Of a stretch of DNA of 17,585 nucleotides, positions 1 to 5,959 are shown piece after piece. The translations under genes were made by a program, and so were the position numbers. The first letter of the stretch is position 1, and each line of letters begins with the position of its first letter. The notes beneath the pieces were generated by a model. The model was not told the origin of the DNA. It ran no database searches and was given only the letters and a program-made list of their open reading frames with translations. Location: NCBI GenBank assembly GCA_009775195.1, contig VSPF01000043.1, positions 1-17,585 of the forward strand, in the 5' to 3' direction. Origin of the DNA: Muribaculaceae bacterium (lineage in GTDB: Bacteria; Bacteroidota; Bacteroidia; Bacteroidales; Muribaculaceae).

Positions 1-49
1 CGCTATGTACAAGCCGGCCTATTTCGGACGGATACGATTTACTAAAAGA

Positions 50-89
50 ATCGGGGCGAGTGTAATCGTTACATTACACCCGCCCCGAT
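50..89. terminator. Long hairpin, likely bidirectional terminator
   Basis: A near-perfect inverted repeat begins ATCGGGGCG and ends CGCCCCGAT, with GTGTAAT and ATTACAC inside it. It lies 19 nt past the stop of the minus-strand phosphotransferase gene at 109. On the plus strand it is followed by a T-rich stretch (positions 92-110); on the minus strand by a weaker T-rich run. It probably ends the lipid operon and possibly a convergent gene entering from the left. The hairpin is seen directly; its role is inferred. Confidence 0.7.
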
Positions 90-108
90 GAGTATTTTAT
101 TTGTTTTG

Positions 109-1053
109 TTATGCTTGGAATTTGCCGGCTTTGAGTTCTTTTGTCAGGCGGCGGCAGAGGGCTTCATGGCGCGATATCATGTAGATGAGTATGCCATTGA
201 GCACTACTAATTCGAATAAGAAGTAGAGCCATGGCATCTTGCAAAGAATCGATACGAAGAGTGCGATTGAGCGCCAGTTGAATGAGAGTATGTTGGTATA
301 CTTCATCAATGGAAGACTGCCCTTGCGAAATTCAGCCCTGAATGCTTTGCTAACCGTAGCTCCTTTGAAAACACGCTGTAGTTCGGCGCGAAGTTTCTGC
401 ATTGCTGGTGACAAGGCTTCCTGATTGGCTGTATAGTTGGAGTAGAAAAATAGCACGAGTTTTGACCAGAAGTGGCCGTGCCACGGCATCTCATCGTATT
501 TCTTACGCAGTACTACACTTGAGTCGAGTTCGCTGCCTTCTTCGCCTTTGAGGAAGTAAAGATGGAACTGGCGGTAATAGTCGGCCGTGGCTGCCTGTTT
601 TGCATGGAATATACCTGCGGTCACAGCGAGTACCCATATAGCCCACGGATGGCTCGAAAAGAAGGGCGACGTGGCGTTCTCGCGCAAGCAAATGCACAAA
701 TATATGGTGAAGAACCAGATGTCGCCCGAAAGGCCGTCGAGTATGCGCCCGATGCGTGAATACTGCTTGGTCATGCGCGCCAACTGCCCGTCGGCGCTGT
801 CAAAGCTGTTGGCCCAGATGAGCAGCACGATACCTATTATGTTAATCCAGATATCATTGAAGTAGAATGCAATGCCGGCACCTATGCCAAGGAATATAGA
901 GGCAATCGTGATAGCATTGGGTGTAACACCGAGCTTGCGTGCAAGACAGGCCCAGGCATAGCCTATGGGGCGGTAAAACCACAGGTCGATATGTTCTTCT
1001 GTGTCGAGTGATTTGAGAGAGTCGCGATAGCTTGAGTTATTTGTATCTGCCAT
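109..1053 (-). CDS. Atypical CDP-alcohol phosphotransferase, last gene of lipid operon
   Basis: This is a 314-residue integral membrane protein of the CDP-alcohol phosphatidyltransferase family, which transfers a phospho-alcohol group from a CDP-activated donor to an alcohol acceptor. The N-terminal LGVTPNAIT is typical. The catalytic motif starts at residue 85 (D85, D88-G89, A92-R93), followed by eight residues, G102, and D106. The last metal-binding Asp is D111, so the spacing is D-x4-D instead of the usual D-x3-D. The protein is longer than phosphatidylglycerophosphate or phosphatidylinositol-phosphate synthases, with a polar stretch at about residues 150-250 and further hydrophobic segments near the C-terminus. 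It lies 55 nt downstream of the acyltransferase gene and ends the operon before a strong hairpin. The substrate is unknown. A CDP-inositol- or other CDP-polyol-using enzyme is possible, given the neighbouring genes. Family assignment is firm; specific activity is inference. Confidence 0.85.
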   Translation of the reverse strand: MADTNNSSYRDSLKSLDTEEHIDLWFYRPIGYAWACLARKLGVTPNAITIASIFLGIGAGIAFYFNDIWINIIGIVLLIWANSFDSADGQLARMTKQYSRIGRILDGLSGDIWFFTIYLCICLRENATSPFFSSHPWAIWVLAVTAGIFHAKQAATADYYRQFHLYFLKGEEGSELDSSVVLRKKYDEMPWHGHFWSKLVLFFYSNYTANQEALSPAMQKLRAELQRVFKGATVSKAFRAEFRKGSLPLMKYTNILSFNWRSIALFVSILCKMPWLYFLFELVVLNGILIYMISRHEALCRRLTKELKAGKFQA

Positions 1054-1108
1054 TATCTACAAATTTTAATTCGCAAATATTAGTCTGCTTAAGGCTACGA
1101 CAGTCAAT

Positions 1109-1966
1109 TTATTTGTATTTCTTCAGTTCGTAGGTCTTTTGGCGAAGGAAGGCTCCGAGTTGTTCGGCATCGGCATATTGGACCTGTACTTCGGGGCTGA
1201 TTGGTTCGCCAATCGATATGTGAAGTGTCTTGCCACGCTTGCGGAATACCTCGGCCGGAAGTCTGAGCGAGCGGGCCGGCCAGCATGCATGGCCGAGGAA
1301 GTCGCACCACCAACTGTTGCGGTCGTGAAAATATATGGGTATCACGGGCACTTTGGCGCGTGCTATGATTTGGAGTACCGATAGTTGCCACGGGCGGTCC
1401 TGAATGCCGTGGAATAGGGTAGATTTGCTCATCGCCCCGGCCGGGAAGAAGCCCATGGGCTTACCGTCGCGCAATTGTTTTATGGCCTGGCGTATGCCGT
1501 TGACCGATACGGCGCGTTTGTCGGGGTCGTTGCTGGCCCACGCATCTACAGCGATGAAGTTGGGGCGCATGGCGCTGATTTTATTGAGTATCATGTTGAC
1601 CATGACCTTGTACTCGGGCCTGTAGCGTGTGACCAGGTAGATGAGGGCGATACCATCGAGCGCGCCGAGTGGGTGGTTGCTGACGGTGATAAACGGCCCT
1701 TCTTTAAACCGGGCGAGGATGTCTTCGTTGTCGACGCGCAGCTTGATTTTGAAATCGTCAATCAGCATACGCTTTACAAACTCGGGGCCGGGCGTGTCGC
1801 AGCTACGGCCATGGACGGCGTTGACCTCGTCGACCGAAAGAAAGTGAAGCAGCCAATTGACGAGTTTCTCGTGCCCGTCGAGGCGCGGCACCAGTTGGCG
1901 TATGTCGTCGTAGTTCAATACGTCGGGCCTGATGTCATATTGATTGTAATCTGATGTGTCTGCCAT
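1109..1966 (-). CDS. PlsC-like / putative hemolysin-type acyltransferase
   Basis: This 285-residue protein resembles the lysophospholipid or O-acyltransferase family often annotated as putative hemolysin in Bacteroidota, which includes glycine-lipid acyltransferases. The first motif is SNHPLGALDG (residues 96-105). The His98 to Asp104 spacing is H-x5-D rather than the classical H-x4-D. A FFPAGA segment (173-178) corresponds to the substrate-binding FPEG block, and VPVIPIYFH (206-214) to the fourth motif. The start at MADTSDYNQ is chosen because it lies 2 nt after the stop of the PAP2 gene; the open frame continues upstream to 2170, but that part overlaps PAP2 and has no sign of coding. It probably adds an acyl chain to a lipid made by this operon. 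Acceptor and acyl donor (acyl-ACP or acyl-CoA) cannot be told from sequence. Confidence 0.85.
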   Translation of the reverse strand: MADTSDYNQYDIRPDVLNYDDIRQLVPRLDGHEKLVNWLLHFLSVDEVNAVHGRSCDTPGPEFVKRMLIDDFKIKLRVDNEDILARFKEGPFITVSNHPLGALDGIALIYLVTRYRPEYKVMVNMILNKISAMRPNFIAVDAWASNDPDKRAVSVNGIRQAIKQLRDGKPMGFFPAGAMSKSTLFHGIQDRPWQLSVLQIIARAKVPVIPIYFHDRNSWWCDFLGHACWPARSLRLPAEVFRKRGKTLHISIGEPISPEVQVQYADAEQLGAFLRQKTYELKKYK

Positions 1967-1968
1967 GT

Positions 1969-2907
1969 TTATCGAGGTATTTCGACGTATGCGGCATAGC
2001 GGTTTACAAAGTTTGCGAACGGCCTGATACGCATCAGGCCCCATTCGAACAAAGCTGTGCCAACGAGGGCTGTGGCGATGCCGAGCATTACATCGATAAT
2101 GTAGTGATGAGATGTATACACTGCCGTAAACCATATGCCGAGGGTCACGATGCCGAGAGCTATCGACCAACCCTTGGGTGCGCGGCTAAGCAGTGCGTAT
2201 ATAAATGCTATGAGAGTATAAGCGCTATGCAGCGACGGTATTGCAGCGAAAACATTGCTGTTACGCGCATAGAGGGCGTTGAATATTCCCAGCCCTGTCA
2301 TCTGGTCGAAGCGTCCGAGGCCCGCCACATCGCCGGGTGTACCCTCTATTGCCTCGAAGCCGTGCAGTGCGACATACCATGGCGGTGCCGCCGGGTGGAG
2401 GTAATATATGCCAAATCCGAGCAGGTTGACAAAGAGGAATACTATTGCGAAATGGATATACCACCTTGTGCGACGGGTGAAATAGAGATAGAGGCCGAAT
2501 ATTATGGGAAGCGGTACCCAGCAGAGATAGAAACACCCTGCCAGGAAGTCCATGACGGGGCAGTTGTGTATGCCGAAGAACTCGTTTGGGGTCACGGTCC
2601 CCGTTGCCGTAGCTATGCCGAATATTGATTTCTCGGCCTGGTATAGCCCCTCTACATCGACCGGGTTGACCTTGTAGTTAGGCACGATATTCATCCAATC
2701 ATACGAGATGCCGAACAGGAAAAACGGCACAAGGGCGATAACGACTCTCCGTGTAGCGCCGTTAAAGAAAAATAGTGCGAAAATCAGCAGGGCCATCACC
2801 AGGTGCTCGGGCCTGAACCCGATACACAGCGCGGTTACTGCCAACCATAGCACCAACGCGCCGGCACACCATGCCGACTCGCGCAGGGCTGGCATGTCCA
2901 ATCTCAT
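1969..2907 (-). CDS. PAP2_3-family membrane phosphatase/transferase (PIP phosphatase-like)
   Basis: A 312-residue polytopic membrane protein of the PAP2 superfamily, of the subgroup that includes inositolphosphorylceramide synthases. Visible motifs are NEFFGIHNCPVMDFLAG (108-124), YLHPAAPPW (169-177), AAIPSLHSAY (221-230, with the PSxH block at 224-227) and TSHHYIID (265-272, with the His and Asp of the last catalytic block). At least six hydrophobic segments surround them. The first four bases of the gene overlap the stop of the upstream phosphatidyltransferase gene (ATGA), which implies translational coupling. In Bacteroides thetaiotaomicron the equivalent position is held by BT_1522, reported to dephosphorylate phosphatidylinositol phosphate (from memory). 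The same reaction is likely here. An inositolphosphoryl transferase acting on ceramide is the main alternative. Confidence 0.85.
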   Translation of the reverse strand: MRLDMPALRESAWCAGALVLWLAVTALCIGFRPEHLVMALLIFALFFFNGATRRVVIALVPFFLFGISYDWMNIVPNYKVNPVDVEGLYQAEKSIFGIATATGTVTPNEFFGIHNCPVMDFLAGCFYLCWVPLPIIFGLYLYFTRRTRWYIHFAIVFLFVNLLGFGIYYLHPAAPPWYVALHGFEAIEGTPGDVAGLGRFDQMTGLGIFNALYARNSNVFAAIPSLHSAYTLIAFIYALLSRAPKGWSIALGIVTLGIWFTAVYTSHHYIIDVMLGIATALVGTALFEWGLMRIRPFANFVNRYAAYVEIPR

Positions 2908-3611
2908 TTGCGGCCCGATTTAATCAGTTCGTTGCGGCTGTGAACGAGCCTTGCAAATGCCGTGAGGTTTGCAAAAACGGCGATAATTGTCATCGCGCAT
3001 ACGAGAATGAGATTGGGGTCGAAAGTCGATGCCGGGTCGTTGTACATGCCTGCTATGCCGGTTGCGATGGTAGCCACGGCTGTGACGACCACGCGCTCGG
3101 GCCGCTGCATAAAGCCAATCTTACACTCGATATCGAGCCCCTCGGCTCGTGCGCGCACATAGCTGACCATGATGCTGCCTACAAGGGCAAGGAACGTAAT
3201 CACGGCGCCCCATATATTGCCGCACGCGATTAGGAAGGCCGCTATGCCGCCAAGTGTAAACAGTTCGCAGTATCGGTCGAGCACCGAGTCGTACATGGCG
3301 CCGTAGGTCGAAGCCATGTTGCCCAGACGGGCTACCTGGCCGTCGAGCATGTCGAACAGCGAAAAACCGATAATCAAGGCCCCGGCGAGAGTCACGAGGC
3401 CGTAGTCGGGCGACATGCCATACTGGCTGATTTTGATTGCGGCCCATACCATTACCGCTGCCGCCGCCATGTTGCCAAGCATGCCTATGGTTGTTACCAT
3501 GTTGGGTGTCACGCCCATGCGGATAAGCAGTCTTACAAAGGGATTTATGACAGTATATATGCCTTGCTGCAGGCCGTTGCGGGCAGTCTTGGCTGTTTGT
3601 TTAATATCCAT
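2904..3611 (-). CDS. CDP-alcohol phosphatidyltransferase, phosphatidylinositol phosphate synthase-like
   Basis: A 235-residue membrane enzyme with a canonical CDP-alcohol phosphatidyltransferase signature: D87, D90-G91, A94-R95, eight residues, G104, D108 and D112 (D-x3-D). It begins with an amphipathic N-terminus and MGVTPNMVTT. After the motif, VSYVRARAEGLDI and QRPERVV (about residues 148-175) match the region that binds the inositol phosphate head group in bacterial and archaeal inositol-phosphate synthases of this family. The expected reaction joins CDP-diacylglycerol and myo-inositol-phosphate to form phosphatidylinositol phosphate. The PAP2 gene starts inside its stop codon and the GtrA-like gene ends 8 nt upstream. 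A phosphatidylglycerophosphate synthase role is less likely given the RAE...RPER region and the PAP2_3 partner. Confidence 0.85.
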   Translation of the reverse strand: MDIKQTAKTARNGLQQGIYTVINPFVRLLIRMGVTPNMVTTIGMLGNMAAAAVMVWAAIKISQYGMSPDYGLVTLAGALIIGFSLFDMLDGQVARLGNMASTYGAMYDSVLDRYCELFTLGGIAAFLIACGNIWGAVITFLALVGSIMVSYVRARAEGLDIECKIGFMQRPERVVVTAVATIATGIAGMYNDPASTFDPNLILVCAMTIIAVFANLTAFARLVHSRNELIKSGRK

Positions 3612-3619
3612 AGCCTAAG

Positions 3620-4168
3620 TTATTTTTCAGATTTTTTGATTCCGACAGCCTCCATCGCCCTTATTATATGGCGGTCGAGCCATATACTGCGGTAGACGAA
3701 GTAGCGCTGTAGCGCAAAATTCCAAAACCACGATACTATCAGAGAAGTGAACAGTCGGGCGGCGGCGAAGAATCCGTCGGGGCTAAAACCGATGTCCTGT
3801 AGCCATACCCAGCGGCTCAACAGGCTATAGATTACCTGGGTGCCGTAGGAGTTTAGCAACATCGACCCGAGCCATACAGCCGTGTACTTGACGATGATTG
3901 CACGCCAGTCGACGCCCGAGGCATGGAAGGTGAAGCGATAGTTGATGACGCAGTTTATGATGCCGCCGCACAGTGCGCCTATCATCGTTGCCGTAAGCGG
4001 GCTGAAGCCGAGCCACGCAAAGAATACAAAGCCGATAAGCATGTCAGACCAACTGGCACACTGTGAAGACACGATAGACCGCAGATATGTGAATAAGAGC
4101 GAGTTGCTCTTGAGTAGCTTATTGCCGATTGCTGCCCATATTGACTGTCGGGGCGGCATGTCAGACAT
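3620..4168 (-). CDS. GtrA-like small membrane protein
   Basis: A small protein with about four transmembrane segments and the GtrA-family feature NYRFTFHASG between segments 2 and 3. GtrA-like proteins are linked to movement of lipid-linked sugars or modification of surface glycans; their exact mechanism is not settled. A protein of similar type sits at the same place in the Bacteroides inositol-lipid cluster. The chosen start MSDMPPRQ makes an 8-nt overlap with the PgpA stop and gives 182 residues. A start five codons upstream (4183) is equally open. There is no clear Shine-Dalgarno at either, which is usual in Bacteroidota. It may help flip or present the product lipid, but that is inference. 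Confidence 0.75.
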   Translation of the reverse strand: MSDMPPRQSIWAAIGNKLLKSNSLLFTYLRSIVSSQCASWSDMLIGFVFFAWLGFSPLTATMIGALCGGIINCVINYRFTFHASGVDWRAIIVKYTAVWLGSMLLNSYGTQVIYSLLSRWVWLQDIGFSPDGFFAAARLFTSLIVSWFWNFALQRYFVYRSIWLDRHIIRAMEAVGIKKSEK

Positions 4169-4688
4169 AGTTAAAGATTTCATTTATAATCAGGATTGTA
4201 ATGGCGCCGTAGATGCCGGCAAGAATATCGTCGGCCATCATGCCCCAGCCGCCGGGAAGTTTCTCGGTCTTGCGTATACCGAGTGGTTTGAAAATATCGA
4301 AGAATCGAAATAGTGCCAGGGCCAGCACTATCTCCCACCACGGGCACAGTGGTGTTACTGGCAGCAGCGTGAGCCACTGGCCTACGGTCTCGTCGATGCA
4401 TGCCACCACGGGGTCTTTGCCCCAGTAGCGTTCGGCCACGTCGCTGGCCCATGTGCCGGCGATGGTAAATATCACTACTGCCGCAACCGTTACCCACAGT
4501 GTTACCGATACCGAGGCCCACAGGTAGAGCGGCAACCACAGTATTATGCCTGCCAGGGCACCCCATGTGCCCGGACAAACAGGCAGGAAACCCGCGCCGA
4601 GCGACGTGGCAATCAGTCGCGGCAGGATGGGAAAGCGCCGGGTACTGCCCTCGGGTAGTTTGGTAGACTTGCGATATGGATTTGCCAT
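4161..4688 (-). CDS. pgpA: PgpA-like phosphatidylglycerophosphatase
   Basis: A 175-residue membrane phosphatase of the PgpA family. Both family signatures are present: KDPVVACIDETVGQW (about residues 92-106), and FRFFDIFKPLGIRKTEKLPG followed by GWGMMADDILAG (about 127-158), where the acidic residues bind the metal. An N-terminal SLGAGFLPVCPGTWG is also typical. The family reaction removes phosphate from phosphatidylglycerophosphate. In inositol-lipid clusters a PgpA homologue is often retained and its substrate is not certain. It starts 3 nt after the ATP-grasp stop and overlaps the GtrA-like start, so it is clearly within the operon. Confidence 0.88.
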   Translation of the reverse strand: MANPYRKSTKLPEGSTRRFPILPRLIATSLGAGFLPVCPGTWGALAGIILWLPLYLWASVSVTLWVTVAAVVIFTIAGTWASDVAERYWGKDPVVACIDETVGQWLTLLPVTPLCPWWEIVLALALFRFFDIFKPLGIRKTEKLPGGWGMMADDILAGIYGAITILIINEIFNYV

Positions 4689-4691
4689 GGC

Positions 4692-5540
4692 TCAACTGTT
4701 GTGTTCCTTGATAGCCGTCATGACATATCTCGCGATAGCCGGTGCGGCATCCTGGCGGCAGGGGGCGAAGCTCGGCCAGTCGTTGATGTCTATGAGGCTG
4801 AGCGTTCCGTCGTCAGAAAGTATGCAATCGCCGCCATAGATTTTTACATCGAGCTCTTCGGCAGCTTTCTCGCACATGGCACGCATTCTATTTGGGTCGG
4901 CCTGGGGTCGGTCTGGGTCGGCCTGCTTGCCATGCTGCTGTCGGAAGGGGTAGAAGGTATAGAAAAACGGAGTGCCTGCGACGCCGTAGAATTTTACCAG
5001 TTCGCCGTCAAGGTGTCGGTTTATGACCGCTTTCTTGATGCCGCGCAAGAAGAACTCCTGCAGCAGTTCCTGGGCTTCCTCGGCATGGCGCGCGTAGCAC
5101 ACGTCTTCGTGGTGGAGCGAGTGCGACTCGCCGCGCTTAATCCAACAACGGTCGATTTTCATTTTCTTGAGTCTGTCGGCCACGGCCTCGTCGGTGTTCA
5201 CGATTATGCTCTCGGGATAGGCTATGCCCGAGCCGAGCAATATGCGGGTCATACGCTCGCGTATGCAGTTCTCGATGCCGTAGCCCGAGTTTATAACGAG
5301 GCGGCCTTCGTCTTCGAGGCGTTGCAAGAGGGCAATCGACCTCATTTCTCGGCACATGTTGAGTATAACATGCTCGTCGACAGCACCTCCGATAAATTGC
5401 TCCTCGCTATATACGTTGACCTCGCATCCGCGTTTGCGCAGTTGCTCGGCAACAAAATTGAAGATGGCGGCATCATTGCCTATATGGTTTGGCGAAAACG
5501 CGCCAGCGCGCATTATCCCGGCGATTTTTATTAATGCCAT
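4692..5540 (-). CDS. ATP-grasp protein, first gene of the lipid operon, function unknown
   Basis: A 282-residue soluble protein with ATP-grasp features. The N-terminal domain (1 to about 95) is Rossmann-like. Then come CWIKRGES (132-139) for nucleotide binding, HLDGELVKFYGV (176-187) in the central sheet, and YGGDCILSDDG (235-245) followed by SLIDINDWPSFAPCR (248-262), the metal- and substrate-binding end. ATP-grasp enzymes activate a carboxylate or phosphorylate a substrate. The DINDWPSF ending recalls the DIN-x-x-P ending of inositol 1,3,4-trisphosphate 5/6-kinases as well as RimK- and ligase-type enzymes. A seven-residue tandem duplication occurs at about 205-218. It leads the operon, 3 nt before pgpA, at the place where Bacteroides has myo-inositol-phosphate synthase. 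Family is fairly sure; substrate is unknown. Confidence 0.8.
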   Translation of the reverse strand: MALIKIAGIMRAGAFSPNHIGNDAAIFNFVAEQLRKRGCEVNVYSEEQFIGGAVDEHVILNMCREMRSIALLQRLEDEGRLVINSGYGIENCIRERMTRILLGSGIAYPESIIVNTDEAVADRLKKMKIDRCWIKRGESHSLHHEDVCYARHAEEAQELLQEFFLRGIKKAVINRHLDGELVKFYGVAGTPFFYTFYPFRQQHGKQADPDRPQADPNRMRAMCEKAAEELDVKIYGGDCILSDDGTLSLIDINDWPSFAPCRQDAAPAIARYVMTAIKEHNS

Positions 5541-5565
5541 AAATGATTGGTGTCAATTGCGACCC

Positions 5566-5573
5566 CAAAATTA
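5566..5573 (-). promoter_or_regulatory. Bacteroidota -7 promoter element of the lipid operon
   Basis: On the minus strand the sequence reads TAATTTTG, a full match to the TAnnTTTG element. It would give a start of transcription near 5559 and a leader of about 20 nt before the ATG at 5540. No TTTG is present at the usual upstream distance; a palindrome lies there instead. Confidence 0.6.
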
Positions 5574-5582
5574 CGAAATTTT

Positions 5583-5597
5583 ATCTGAAATTCAGAT
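5583..5597. promoter_or_regulatory. Palindrome at the -33 region of the lipid operon promoter, possible operator
   Basis: ATCTGAAATTCAGAT consists of two perfect 7-bp arms around one base. Its centre lies about 31 nt upstream of the predicted transcription start. That position suits a repressor or activator site. The protein that would bind is not known. Confidence 0.4.
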
Positions 5598-5664
5598 ATA
5601 ATATGGCACTTTTAACGCTGCAAAAGAGATTTTTGCTATCTTCGACTCCGTCTTAGCTCCTTCC

Positions 5665-5703
5665 AAAGACATAAGGCTCATAATTTTTGTGCCTTATGTC
5701 TTT
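5665..5703. terminator. 13-bp hairpin, possible terminator
   Basis: AAAGACATAAGGC and its perfect complement flank a 13-nt T-rich loop. The plus strand continues with TTGACTTTTTG, so the T-run suits a plus-strand transcript, but no plus-strand gene lies upstream. It could end a small plus-strand RNA, or protect the 3' end of readthrough from the nucleotidyltransferase gene on the minus strand. Confidence 0.35.
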
Positions 5704-5769
5704 TTGACTTTTTGTTTCCTCCGCTCGGCTGCTCGATGACCTCCGCATCGGCTATGAACACTGGAGTAT

Positions 5770-5959
5770 GTCAATTAATTCAAGTTTCGCAAGTATGCAA
5801 CTTGCTCACTGTTAGTGGTCTTTTGGTTATAGGTAATGGTTTGATAAATGCAAATAACAATATTATTAGTGATGACTATTAGCAAGCCAAGGCTATCACT
5901 AATCGATAAACCATTAACAGTGAGTAAGTCATAGACTTACGAAACTTAAGTCAATTGAC
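5770..5959. repeat. Inverted pair of ~49-bp REP-like arms (BIME- or MITE-like element)
   Basis: The left arm (5770-5818) and the reverse complement of the right arm (5911-5959) match at roughly 40 of 49 positions, both starting GTCAATT and containing AAGTTTCG and CTCACTGTTA. Each arm also folds alone: GCAAGT with ACTTGC on the left, GTAAGT with ACTTAC on the right, each around a 5-nt loop. The two stems differ by paired changes that keep the base pair. The inner 92 bp holds a further pair, ATTAGTGAT and ATCACTAAT. The right end supplies the stop codon of the nucleotidyltransferase gene. No transposase is nearby. Confidence 0.6.

Larger units (their letters stand above)
5541..5950. other. 410-bp intergenic region with promoter and inverted repeats, no gene seen
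   Basis: This gap lies between the nucleotidyltransferase stop and the ATP-grasp start. From the right it holds the outer part of an inverted-repeat element (5770-5959), a GC-richer stretch with repeated CCTCCGC words (about 5716-5750), a 13-bp hairpin (5665-5703), and the promoter and palindrome of the lipid operon (5566-5597). No open frame in either direction looks coding. Base composition is low in GC compared with the flanking genes. Confidence 0.8.

Noticed and set aside
1..45. Possible C-terminal end of a plus-strand gene entering from the left, with stop at 43-45 just before the hairpin.
   Set aside because: Only 14 codons are visible and all three frames stay open for a similar length, so coding cannot be supported.
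1967..2170. Upstream extension of the acyltransferase frame by 68 codons.
   Set aside because: It lies entirely inside the PAP2 gene on the same strand in another frame and looks like a shadow; the internal ATG at 1966 follows the PAP2 stop by 2 nt.
4701..5534. Long plus-strand open frame of 277 codons opposite the ATP-grasp gene.
   Set aside because: It mirrors the ATP-grasp gene codon for codon on the other strand and has no family features.
5541..5660. Possible small plus-strand RNA ending at the 5665-5703 hairpin.
   Set aside because: No acceptable plus-strand promoter was found; the best -7 match (7 of 8) is too close to the hairpin.
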